Source of the DNA: an uncultured Prevotella sp.
Lineage (GTDB): Bacteria > Bacteroidota > Bacteroidia > Bacteroidales > Bacteroidaceae
Length of the DNA stretch: 17,962 nucleotides
Direction: 5' to 3'
Assembly (NCBI GenBank): GCA_937889855.1
Contig: CALBYK010000045.1
Span: 1 to 17,962, forward strand
In this document: positions 8,127-15,712 of the stretch, piece by piece
Position numbering within the stretch: position 1 is the stretch's first letter
Layout of the letters: each line of letters opens with the position of its first letter
The notes under the pieces: model-generated
Told to the model about the DNA's origin: nothing
Databases searched by the model: none
What the model saw: the letters and a program-made list of their open reading frames with translations, nothing else
Position numbers and translations under genes: made by a program

Positions 8127-8209
8127 TAAGCCTTCTTAAGTCTTCACAGGTTTTCCGCGCTCTGGCGTAAATAGGCCTATGAAGGCATAGGAAGGCTTAA
8201 GAGGGCTTA
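8127..8209 (+). repeat. Long inverted repeat between guaB and the parvulin gene
   Basis: 8127-8145 pairs with 8191-8209 over 19 uninterrupted positions, two of them G-U wobbles in RNA. The 45-base loop contains the palindrome ATAGGCCTAT (8171-8180) and a competing small hairpin CCTATG-AAGG-CATAGG (8176-8191). AAGGC and close variants recur several times on the 3' side (8183-8216). There is no T-run after the stem, so it is not a standard terminator. It could be a leader structure of the downstream operon, an mRNA-stability hairpin, or a dispersed palindromic repeat. Confidence 0.6.
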
Positions 8210-8251
8210 TTAAGGCCTGTTTAGAACAACAAGAACTTTATCATCCTGAAA

Positions 8252-9676
8252 ATGAAATTTCAATCTCTGTTGGCTGCTATGCTTCTTTTCGCAGGCAGCA
8301 TTGGCGCACAGACCTCAGACCCCGTGTTGATGACTGTCAACGGGAAGCCGGTGCTGCGCTCTGAATTTGAGTATTCATACAACAAGAACAACTCGAAGAC
8401 GGTTGTCGACAAGAAGAGCATAGCCGATTATGTACCGTTGTTTGTCAACTACAAGCTGAAGGTGGAGGCTGCCGAGGCTGCCGGCATCGACACGACGAGT
8501 GCATTCCGGAAAGAATATCTCATGTATCGCGACCAGCAGGTACGGCCATCGTTCATCAACGACAACGACGTTGAGAGCGAGGCACGCAAGATATACGACG
8601 AAACCAGGACGCGCGTCGTCGCAAATGGCGGACTCGTCCATCCTTGCCACATTCTTATAATGACAAAGCAGAAGGCAACGCAGGCTGAGATAGACGCAGC
8701 CAAGTTGCGTGCCGACTCTATATACAACGCGCTCAAGAGAGGTGCCGACTTTGCCGACCTTGCCCGCCGCCTGTCTGACGACAAGGGCTCGGGACGCCGT
8801 GGGGGCGACCTGGCATGGGTGCAGAAGGGACAGACCGTAAAGGAGTTTGAGGCGCAGGTGTTCGCCATGAAGCCTGGCGAGCTGTCCAAGCCGTTCCTCT
8901 CGCCGTTTGGCTACCACATCGTGAAGCTTGTAGGCAAGCAGGACTTCTTCCCGTACGACTCTGTGCGGACAGACATACGTCGCTTTATCGACCAGCGCGG
9001 ACTGCGTGACCGTATCGTGTCGCAGAAGCTCGACTCGCTCGCCAAGGCTGCCGTACCGGCGACAACACCTGAGGCACTGCTCGACAAACGCACCGAGGAG
9101 ATGGCCGCCAAAGACCCACAACTCGCCAATCTTATACGCGAGTATCACGACGGACTGCTGTTGTACGAAATCTCCAACCGCACCGTGTGGGACAAGGCTG
9201 CCAACGACAAGGCTGGGTTGGAAACTTTCTTCAAGAAAAACCGCAAACGCTACAAATGGACCGAACCGCGCTTCAAGGGCATTGCCTACAGTTGCAAGAA
9301 CAAGGACGACGTGGATGCCGTTAAGGCGGCTGTGAAGGACGTCGACTTCGACAGCTGGGCAGAAACGCTCCGCAAGCAGTTCAATGACTCCACGCTGCGC
9401 ATAAAGGTGGTGAAGGGCATATTCAAGAAGGGCGACAACGCGCTTGTCGACCGTGACGTGTTCGGCGAGGACACCACCTACACATCCCCCAAGGGTTACG
9501 ACTATGCCTCGGTGTTCGGCAAGGTGCTCAAAGCTCCGAAGACGTATGAGGACGTGCGCGAGAGTGTTGTGTCCGACTATCAGGAGCAGCTTGAGAAACA
9601 GTGGGTGGAGACGCTGCGACGCCAGTATCCGGTCGTTGTCAACGAGGAGGTGCTTGCCACCGTAAACTGTCACTGA
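8252..9676 (+). CDS. Periplasmic peptidyl-prolyl cis-trans isomerase, PpiC/parvulin type
   Basis: 474 residues. Signal peptide 1-19 (ending IGAQ), then a helical region beginning VLMTVNGKPVLRSEFEYSY, typical of SurA/PrsA-like chaperones. One parvulin domain spans about 128-232 and retains both conserved histidines (H133 in HPCHILIM, H222 in FGYHIVKLV) and the GGDLAWV core. The C-terminal 230 residues form a further region without a recognised signature. It should isomerise proline bonds and chaperone envelope proteins in the periplasm. It is the first gene of a three-gene run: the next gene follows after 47 bases and encodes a related SurA-like protein. The start is supported by the signal peptide; the leader is A-rich with no Shine-Dalgarno sequence. 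There is no clear TAnnTTTG box just upstream. Confidence 0.92.
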   Translation: MKFQSLLAAMLLFAGSIGAQTSDPVLMTVNGKPVLRSEFEYSYNKNNSKTVVDKKSIADYVPLFVNYKLKVEAAEAAGIDTTSAFRKEYLMYRDQQVRPSFINDNDVESEARKIYDETRTRVVANGGLVHPCHILIMTKQKATQAEIDAAKLRADSIYNALKRGADFADLARRLSDDKGSGRRGGDLAWVQKGQTVKEFEAQVFAMKPGELSKPFLSPFGYHIVKLVGKQDFFPYDSVRTDIRRFIDQRGLRDRIVSQKLDSLAKAAVPATTPEALLDKRTEEMAAKDPQLANLIREYHDGLLLYEISNRTVWDKAANDKAGLETFFKKNRKRYKWTEPRFKGIAYSCKNKDDVDAVKAAVKDVDFDSWAETLRKQFNDSTLRIKVVKGIFKKGDNALVDRDVFGEDTTYTSPKGYDYASVFGKVLKAPKTYEDVRESVVSDYQEQLEKQWVETLRRQYPVVVNEEVLATVNCH

Positions 9677-9723
9677 CATGCTGCACCATCGAAAGAAATA
9701 ATCGAAAAACATTAAATATATAG

Positions 9724-11199
9724 ATGAACAAACAGAACAAATTGACAATAGCCTTGCTCGCACTTCTCACATGTGCTGGAGCAGTGGCAAGCGCAAGCCG
9801 GCATGCCGGCACCAACCGCCATGCGGCAGCCGATACGACAAATATAGCTGTCACGCTGCCCGACACGAGCATGTCGCGTCTGGTTGTGGCTGAGGAGGAT
9901 GTGCCTGAGCACAGCGTCGTTGACGAGGTTATGTGGGTGGTAGGCGACCAGCCTATACTCAAGTCGGACGTTGAGATAATGCGTCTTCAGGGCGAGGCAG
10001 AGGGCATCGACTGGCACGGTGATCCCGACTGCGCCATACCCGAGCAGATTGCCGTGCAGAAACTATTTCTCCACCAGGCGGAGATTGACTCCATTGAGGT
10101 GACTGAGGGCGAGATAGCACAGAACATCGACATGCAGATAAACCGCTGGATTCAGCAGGCAGGCTCACGCGAGAAACTCGAGGAATACAAGAAGATGACC
10201 ATATCGCAGATGCGCTCGCAGCTGCACGACGACTTCAAGAACAACCAGCTCATACAGCAGATGAAGGAGAAGCTCGTCAGCGACATCACCGTCACGCCGT
10301 CCGACGTGCGCAACTATTTCCGCAACATGCCCGAGGACAGCATCCCGTTTGTGCCTACCGAGGTGGAAGTGGAGATTATAACCCGCCAGCCAAAGGTGTC
10401 GCAGGAGGAGATTAACCGTGTGAAGAATGAGCTGCGCGACTACACGGAGCGCGTCAACAGGGGCGAGACGTCGTTTGCCACGCTCGCGCGTCTCTACTCC
10501 GAGGACCCAGGGTCGGCTCGGCAGGGAGGAGAGATGGACTATGTGGGACGTGGCATGCTCGACCCAGCGTTCGCCGCCGTGGCGTTCAACCTCACCGACC
10601 CTAAGAAGATATCCAAGATAGTGGAGTCGGAATACGGATTCCACATCATACAGCTCATAGACAAACGGGGCGACAAGATAAAGGTGCGCCACATATTGCG
10701 CGTGCCGCATGTCTCCGAGGCTGCTGTCGACTCCATGCGCACACGCCTCGACTCGCTTGCCACCGACATACGTGCAAGTAAAGTTTCTTTTGAGGAGGCG
10801 GCGTCTGTCGTTTCCGACGACAAGGACACGCGCAACAACCATGGCCTGATGTCGTACAACGGCGAGGACGGGCGCACATCAAAGTTCCAGATGAAGGACC
10901 TTCCTACCGAGGTGGCACGACAGGTGGAGAAGATGGAGGTGGGTGACGTGTCCAACGCCTTCAGGATGATTAACGAGAAGGGCAAGACCGTTGCCGCCAT
11001 CGTGAAACTCAAGAGCCGCACTCCGGCCCACCGCGCCAGCATCACGGAGGACTACCAGGTGATGAAGAACGTAGTGCTTGCCAAAGAGCGCGCCGACTTC
11101 CTGCACCAGTGGGTTGTCAACAAAATCAAGACAACATACGTCAAGATGAACGACCGCTGCAAGAAGTGCAAGTTTGAGTATGAGGGCTGGATAAAGTGA
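9724..11199 (+). CDS. SurA-like periplasmic chaperone / peptidyl-prolyl isomerase
   Basis: 491 residues with an N-terminal signal peptide (about 1-25). SurA-type N-domain: VDEVMWVVGDQPILKSDVE followed by long amphipathic helices (about 58-205). Two parvulin-like modules follow, about 205-312 (GGEMDYVGRGMLDPAFA, H307 in YGFHIIQL) and 318-425 (H323 in KVRHIL). Each lacks one of the two usual histidines: module 1 has VEVEII where the first should be, and module 2 has KGKTVAAIVKL instead of YGFHII. The protein probably works mainly as a chaperone for outer-membrane proteins. It ends with a CKKC pair, perhaps a disulfide or metal site. The gene lies 47 bases after the parvulin gene and 34 bases before the OstA-like gene, clearly one operon. 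Confidence 0.9.
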   Translation: MNKQNKLTIALLALLTCAGAVASASRHAGTNRHAAADTTNIAVTLPDTSMSRLVVAEEDVPEHSVVDEVMWVVGDQPILKSDVEIMRLQGEAEGIDWHGDPDCAIPEQIAVQKLFLHQAEIDSIEVTEGEIAQNIDMQINRWIQQAGSREKLEEYKKMTISQMRSQLHDDFKNNQLIQQMKEKLVSDITVTPSDVRNYFRNMPEDSIPFVPTEVEVEIITRQPKVSQEEINRVKNELRDYTERVNRGETSFATLARLYSEDPGSARQGGEMDYVGRGMLDPAFAAVAFNLTDPKKISKIVESEYGFHIIQLIDKRGDKIKVRHILRVPHVSEAAVDSMRTRLDSLATDIRASKVSFEEAASVVSDDKDTRNNHGLMSYNGEDGRTSKFQMKDLPTEVARQVEKMEVGDVSNAFRMINEKGKTVAAIVKLKSRTPAHRASITEDYQVMKNVVLAKERADFLHQWVVNKIKTTYVKMNDRCKKCKFEYEGWIK

Positions 11200-11233
11200 C
11201 AAGTAAGAACTAATAATTGAGAATTCGATAATT

Positions 11234-12901
11234 ATGATTACCTTTTCGGGTATACATGTCTCAACACGAAACATTTGGCATAGGACAGTCGGTCTGACGG
11301 TTCTATGCCTTTTTATATTCTGCATCGTCTCCGCCATCGCCGCACCTTACAAAAAAAAGAAGCGGCATAAGACAGACGAGAGGGTGTATCTCGTCCATGC
11401 AGACGAGCTGAAGTTCGACCAGTATGGCACCGTCCCCGATGCGCAGATAGTCAAGGGGAGGGTGCACTTCTCGCACGCTGGCTCCAACCTTTGGTGCGAC
11501 AGCGCCTACTTCTTCCAGGAGGCCAACTCAGTTGAGGCTTTCGGGCACGTGCGCTTCAAGCAGGGCGACACGCTGTCGCTCACATGCGACTATGCCGACT
11601 ACGACGGGGCCGACCAGATGATGCACGCCCGGCGCAATGTGGTGCTCAAGCACCGCACGCAGACACTTTACACCGACTCGCTCGACTACGACAAGATGTA
11701 CAGCCTCGCCTACTTCTTTGAGGGCGGCAAGCTTGTCGACGGCAAGGACAGGCTCGTCTCCGACTGGGGCGCGTACAGCACCGCCACGCGTGAGGCGTCG
11801 TTCTATTACGGCGTGGAGATGTACTCCGGCAAGAACCACATCACCACCGACACGCTTCATTATGACACGCGCACGTCCATAGCCCATGTCGTCGGACCGT
11901 CAACCATCACGTCCAAAGGCAGCATAATCCATACAAGCAATGCCTTCATGAATTCGCGCACCGACCGCTCGCAGCTCTTCGGGCGCTCCACAATCGTGGA
12001 CAAGGACAAGTCGATAACGGGCGACTCGCTCTATCACGACAACAACAACGGCAACAACGAGGGATTCGGCAACGTGGTATACATCGACAAGGAGAACAAG
12101 AACGAACTTCACGCCGACCGGCTCTTCTACAACGAGAAGACCGGCTATGGCTACGCCACGTGCCGTGCCCTGCTGCTCGACTACTCGCAGAAGGATACGC
12201 TGTGGATGCATGCCGACTCGCTGAAGATTTACACTTTCAACATCAACACAGACTCCGTCTACCGCAAGGTGCACGCTTTTCCGCATGTGCGGGCCTACAG
12301 ACAGGATGTACAGGCCGTGTGCGACTCGCTTGTGTTCAACTCGCAGGACTCGTGCATGACCATGTACCGCGACCCTATTGCCTGGAACGCCAACCGTCAG
12401 TTGCTCGGCGAGGTGATAAAGGTGTACATGAACGACTCTACCATACGCAAGGCGGAGATAATAGGGCAGGCCCTATCGGTGGAGCAGGTGGACAACAAGC
12501 AGCACTTCGACCAGATTTCGTCAACGCGCATGGACGCCTTCTTCACCGACGGGGCCATGCGCCGTGCCGATGCCACTGGCAACGTCAAGTCGCTCTACTA
12601 CAACGCCGACGGGAAGGACTCGGTTCTTACAGAGCTCAACTATCTCGAGACCGACACCATGCGCATGTTCCTCTCAAAGGAGCGCAAGCTGGAGAAGATA
12701 TGGGCGTCGAAGTCAACCGGCACGATGTATCCCGTAACGCAGATTCCGCCCGACCGTCATTTCCTTCCCGAATACGCGTGGTTTGACTATGTGCGGCCGC
12801 TTGACAAGGACGACATCTTCCGCTGGCGAGGCAAGCGCGGAGGCTCCGAGCTGAAGAAGATACACCGCCGCGAGGCTCCGCTCCAGCGTCTTGACCAGTG
12901 A
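11234..12901 (+). CDS. OstA/LptA-like protein, probable LPS-transport component
   Basis: 555 residues. A hydrophobic stretch at about 17-37 (ending SAIAA) is a signal peptide or anchor, followed by a KKKKRHK basic patch. The body is beta-rich and built from repeats of the form xDSLxY: CDSAYFF, YTDSLDYDK, TTDTLHYDTR, TGDSLYHDN, HADRLFYN, HADSLKIY and CDSLVFNS. This matches the stacked beta-jellyroll expected of OstA/LptA-type proteins that carry lipopolysaccharide across the periplasm. It is longer than E. coli LptA and resembles the OstA-like family of Bacteroidetes. As the third gene of the operon with two outer-membrane chaperones, its context supports envelope assembly. Direct LPS binding is inferred from family and fold. 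The gene ends in ...LQRLDQ and is followed by a non-coding repeat region. Confidence 0.87.
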   Translation: MITFSGIHVSTRNIWHRTVGLTVLCLFIFCIVSAIAAPYKKKKRHKTDERVYLVHADELKFDQYGTVPDAQIVKGRVHFSHAGSNLWCDSAYFFQEANSVEAFGHVRFKQGDTLSLTCDYADYDGADQMMHARRNVVLKHRTQTLYTDSLDYDKMYSLAYFFEGGKLVDGKDRLVSDWGAYSTATREASFYYGVEMYSGKNHITTDTLHYDTRTSIAHVVGPSTITSKGSIIHTSNAFMNSRTDRSQLFGRSTIVDKDKSITGDSLYHDNNNGNNEGFGNVVYIDKENKNELHADRLFYNEKTGYGYATCRALLLDYSQKDTLWMHADSLKIYTFNINTDSVYRKVHAFPHVRAYRQDVQAVCDSLVFNSQDSCMTMYRDPIAWNANRQLLGEVIKVYMNDSTIRKAEIIGQALSVEQVDNKQHFDQISSTRMDAFFTDGAMRRADATGNVKSLYYNADGKDSVLTELNYLETDTMRMFLSKERKLEKIWASKSTGTMYPVTQIPPDRHFLPEYAWFDYVRPLDKDDIFRWRGKRGGSELKKIHRREAPLQRLDQ

Positions 12902-12941
12902 TGCTGGCATGCCTTGTTTGCGGCTTTTTTCAGCCTCCGAC

Positions 12942-13056
12942 TGTTACCAATGCCGGGTAGCCGTGTTACTGAAGCCTGGTAGCACGTCTACCGCAGCCAG
13001 GTAATATTGTTACCAGACTACGGTAATATGCGTGACATTGCCCGGGGTAATAGCTT
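12942..13056. repeat. Five imperfect tandem units of about 22 bp carrying TACC/GGTA dyads
   Basis: Units begin at about 12942, 12964, 12987, 13008 and 13033, each of the form TGTTACC-n-CCNGGTAATA with divergence. At unit junctions the sequence forms small hairpins: GGTAG-CACGT-CTACC (12979-12993) and GGTAA-TATTG-TTACC (13000-13014). The stem ends change together (G-C to A-T), a compensatory pattern. The 12964 junction gives a similar stem with two G-U pairs. There are no spacers of unique sequence, so it is not CRISPR. The role is unknown; it could be 3' UTR structure or protein-binding sites. Confidence 0.6.
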
Positions 13057-13094
13057 GTTGCGCAAAATTGATTCATAGAATGTATCATCGTTAC

Positions 13095-13140
13095 ATAAAG
13101 TAGGAGGGTATGGCATCCCTGCCATACCCTCCTACTTTAT
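13095..13140. terminator. Perfect 21-bp hairpin, probable terminator or 3' end stabiliser
   Basis: 13095-13115 is the exact reverse complement of 13120-13140, with a 4-base loop (TCCC). The 3' arm ends CTTTAT without a long T-run and the 5' arm begins ATAAAG, so symmetrical, bidirectional action is possible. It lies 194 bases after the OstA-like stop and 27 bases before the small membrane-protein gene, so it probably ends the envelope operon transcript. Confidence 0.6.
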
Positions 13141-13167
13141 CCTGTTCACTTAGCTTCTTGAATATTT

Positions 13168-13425
13168 ATGTATTTTGGCAATCGCCGCCCGCGCGGCTTT
13201 CACTACACTTTTCGTTTCAGCAATGAGCGCCGCGAGCTTCTCGACAGTCTGCGTCGCGGTGTTCCGCCAGAGCAGCTGGCTGAGCAGTCGCTCAATGGCG
13301 ACAGCGCCAATACCTCCAGCACGGGTTGGCGCCGTCAGCGTCTGGCTCTACCGGGGTGCCTTGCTGTGATGGCACTGGCAGTTCTTGCCATGTTGCTTCT
13401 TGCCTTTCTCTTTTGTCTTGCTTAG
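13168..13425 (+). CDS. Small basic protein with a C-terminal membrane helix
   Basis: 85 residues. The N-terminus is basic and aromatic (NRRPRGFHYTFRFSNERREL), the middle polar, and the last 25 residues (from LPGCLAVMALAVLAM on) form one membrane helix ending almost at the stop. The layout suggests a tail-anchored inner-membrane protein with about 60 residues in the cytoplasm. I recall short Bacteroidetes proteins with a PRxFxYxxRF-type N-terminus near mutL, some misleadingly annotated as a riboflavin synthase subunit; membership here is unverified. The ATG sits in an A/T-rich leader. A frame inside it (13175-13369) is weaker. It lies just after the 21-bp hairpin and 116 bases before mutL, which has its own promoter. 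Function unknown. Confidence 0.72.
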   Translation: MYFGNRRPRGFHYTFRFSNERRELLDSLRRGVPPEQLAEQSLNGDSANTSSTGWRRQRLALPGCLAVMALAVLAMLLLAFLFCLA

Positions 13426-13466
13426 GGGCGCGTGCCGGGCAGGCACGAAAATTTCTCAGCGGTAAG

Positions 13467-13497
13467 TTGACAATGTGGATTTTAATTCCTAAATTTG
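13467..13497 (+). promoter_or_regulatory. mutL promoter with -33 and -7 boxes
   Basis: TTG (13467-13469), then 20 bases, then TAAATTTG (13490-13497), an exact TAnnTTTG. This is the best-formed Bacteroidetes promoter in the window, with both elements at the known spacing. The leader to the mutL ATG at 13542 is about 37 bases. Confidence 0.75.
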
Positions 13498-13541
13498 CAG
13501 TCTGATTACATAACAGCAGTCAGAATAACGCAGAAACAAAT

Positions 13542-15509
13542 ATGAGCGATATAATACAACTTCTTCCCGATTCGGTGGCTAACCAGATTGCAGCCGGCGA
13601 GGTGATACAGCGTCCGGCGAGTGTCATCAAGGAGTTGGTGGAGAACTCCATCGATGCCGGGGCAACCTCCATAAACGTGGTGTGTGTCGACTCCGGCCGC
13701 ACCTCCATACAGGTGGTGGACAACGGCAAGGGCATGTCGGAGACCGACGCCCGCCTGTCCTTCGAGCGCCATGCCACGTCCAAGATACGCAAGGCGGCCG
13801 ACCTCTTCAACCTCCATACCATGGGCTTTCGCGGCGAGGCGCTTGCCTCCATTGCAGCCGTGGCGCAGGTGAAGCTTAAGACGCGGCTCGAAGGCGACGA
13901 GGTGGGCACGCAACTGTCCATTGCCGGCTCCCGTTTCGTTAGTCAGGAGCCGTGCTCATGTCCAGTCGGTAGCAACTTCCTGATAGAGAATCTGTTCTAC
14001 AATGTGCCCGTGCGCCGTAAGTTTCTCAAGTCGAACGCCACGGAGCTCAACAACATCATCACCGCCTTCGAGCGCATAGTGCTTGTCAACCCTGACGTGG
14101 CTTTCACCTTATATAATAACCAGACAGAGCTCTACAACCTCAAGGCCGGCGGATTGCGCCAGCGTATTGTTGACGTGTTCGGCAAGAAGATAAACCCCCA
14201 GCTCCTTCCGCTCGACATCGACACGACGATGTGCAGGCTCACTGGATTTGTGGGCAAGCCTGAGTCGGCACGCAAGAAGGGCGCGCGCCAATACTTCTTT
14301 GTGAACGGCCGTTTCATGAAGCACCCTTATTTTCACAAGGCAGTGATGTCGGCATATGAGCGGCTGGTGCCCGAAGGCGAGCAGGTGCCTTACTTCATCT
14401 ACTTCACGGTCAAGCCCGAGGACATAGACGTCAACATCCACCCGACGAAGACAGAGATAAAGTTTGAGAACGAGCCCTCAATATGGCAGATACTGGCCGC
14501 AGCCGTAAAGGACGCGGTAGGTATGTTCAACGACGTAACAGCCATTGAGTTTGACACGGAGGGCAGACCGGAGATTCCCGCCCTTGGTGAGGACGACGAC
14601 GTGGTGGCTCCCAAGCTGCAGTACAATCCCTCTTACAACCCGTTCACCGAGCATTCGCAGCAGCGTGGCGCAGCCGTGCCGCAGCAATGGGAGAGCCTGT
14701 ACGATGGACTTGGCGGACGTTCGCAAAGCCGTCAGACTTCGTTGTTCGACAATGAAGGCATAATGCCTTCACGCCGTTTCTCCATGCCCGACATAGCCGA
14801 CCCAGGCAGCGGCATAGCTGCTGCTGTAGAAAATATTTCTTCTCCCGACAATAGTGTCATGGCAGGAGAGAACACGAAGGAGACAGACGTACAGCCATCA
14901 CTCAATGTGGACGGCGTCACCCAGCAGGCTTCGCCGATAGAGGAGAAGTCGCCGGTGCACTACCAGTACAAGGGACAATACATAATGACCGCTGTCAAGT
15001 CGGGACTGATGATTATCGACCAGCACCGTGCCCACATACGCATTCTCTACGAGCGCTATCTTGCCCAGATAGCCACCCGCAAGGCTTATAGCCAGAAGAT
15101 GCTATTCCCCGAGACGGTGCAGTTCGGCCAGGCGGATGTGCAGACGCTGCAGGCTATACTCCCCGAGCTGCAGGCGGTGGGCTTTGAGCTTGCAGCAACA
15201 AGCGGCGGCAGCTACACGATAAGCTCTGTTCCTGCAGGCTTGGATGGAGTGAACTATGTGTCGCTTGTGCAGAATCTTGTCGCCTCGGCTCGCGAGAAAC
15301 CAACATCGGCAATAGACGAGATAAACCATTCGCTTGCCCTCGACCTGGCACGCAGCGCGGCGGTGGCATACGGCCAGGTGCTCACCAACACGGAGATGGA
15401 GAACATTGTGAACGACCTCTTCGCATGTTCAAATTTCAACTACACACCTGATGGCAAGAAGGTGCTCACCATGCTTCGTCAAACCGAAATAGAACATCTG
15501 CTCGGTTAG
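13542..15509 (+). CDS. mutL: DNA mismatch repair protein MutL
   Basis: 655 residues. The N-terminal GHKL ATPase is complete: QIAAGEVIQRPASVIKELVE with catalytic E31, N35 in ELVENSIDAGAT, DNGKGM (60-65), RHATSKI, GFRGEAL (95-101) and LFYNVPVRRKFL. A polar linker of about 110 residues (345-455) leads to the C-terminal dimerisation domain. There the endonuclease motif reads DQHRAHIRILYE (493-504) instead of DQHA-x2-E-x4-E: A is R and the first E is I. The later ACR and CPHGRP motifs are also not recognisable (ARSAAVAYG; CSNFNYTPDGKK with C629). It couples MutS mismatch recognition to downstream repair, but the nicking site looks degenerate. It has its own promoter. Confidence 0.97.
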   Translation: MSDIIQLLPDSVANQIAAGEVIQRPASVIKELVENSIDAGATSINVVCVDSGRTSIQVVDNGKGMSETDARLSFERHATSKIRKAADLFNLHTMGFRGEALASIAAVAQVKLKTRLEGDEVGTQLSIAGSRFVSQEPCSCPVGSNFLIENLFYNVPVRRKFLKSNATELNNIITAFERIVLVNPDVAFTLYNNQTELYNLKAGGLRQRIVDVFGKKINPQLLPLDIDTTMCRLTGFVGKPESARKKGARQYFFVNGRFMKHPYFHKAVMSAYERLVPEGEQVPYFIYFTVKPEDIDVNIHPTKTEIKFENEPSIWQILAAAVKDAVGMFNDVTAIEFDTEGRPEIPALGEDDDVVAPKLQYNPSYNPFTEHSQQRGAAVPQQWESLYDGLGGRSQSRQTSLFDNEGIMPSRRFSMPDIADPGSGIAAAVENISSPDNSVMAGENTKETDVQPSLNVDGVTQQASPIEEKSPVHYQYKGQYIMTAVKSGLMIIDQHRAHIRILYERYLAQIATRKAYSQKMLFPETVQFGQADVQTLQAILPELQAVGFELAATSGGSYTISSVPAGLDGVNYVSLVQNLVASAREKPTSAIDEINHSLALDLARSAAVAYGQVLTNTEMENIVNDLFACSNFNYTPDGKKVLTMLRQTEIEHLLG

Positions 15510-15637
15510 GCCGAAGACGCTAAATAATTAGGATACAACGAAATAAAAAAGTGAAATAAATTGTTCTAAAAATAAGTTTTTTTAGACATTTAGGCAATAT
15601 TTTCATCAAAAACGTATGCGAATTTAGTTTTTATTAG
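15510..15637. other. A/T-rich spacer with a weak hairpin after mutL
   Basis: No gene is visible. TCTAAAAA (15565-15572) pairs with TTTTTAGA (15579-15586), an 8-bp A/T-rich stem that could help end the mutL transcript. The rest is very A/T-rich, as expected upstream of a strongly expressed gene. Confidence 0.35.
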
Positions 15638-15645
15638 TAACTTTG
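15638..15645 (+). promoter_or_regulatory. -7 promoter box for the OmpA-family gene
   Basis: TAACTTTG matches TAnnTTTG exactly. It gives a leader of about 60 bases to the ATG at 15713; the leader ends in an A-rich stretch (AAATAAAAAAGGTT) suited to efficient initiation without a Shine-Dalgarno sequence. No -33 element at the standard spacing is clear. Confidence 0.6.
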
Positions 15646-15712
15646 CGGCGAAATATGGGGTGTTGTGCCCCAGCACAGACAAGAAAATATAGATTGTTAA
15701 ATAAAAAAGGTT

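Noticed and set aside
8375..9763. 462-codon open frame on the minus strand opposite the parvulin gene
   Set aside because: The plus-strand protein has a signal peptide and a clear parvulin domain. The antisense translation is V/L/H/R-rich with no domain, as expected of a shadow frame, and it overruns both gene ends.
12160..12786. 208-codon frame within the OstA-like gene
   Set aside because: The OstA-like repeats (xDSLxY) run through the same region in the other frame. The alternative translation has no recognisable pattern.
12913..12935. Terminator just after the OstA-like gene (GCGGCTTTTTT)
   Set aside because: There is a T-run, but no stem of more than about 4 pairs precedes it.
12942..13056. 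CRISPR array
   Set aside because: The units are about 22 bp, abut directly without unique spacers, and diverge from each other; no cas gene is in the window.
13497..13524. Direct repeat GCAGTCTGA / GCAGTCAGA in the mutL leader as an operator
   Set aside because: Only 9 bases with one mismatch, in one place; it is too short to separate from chance.
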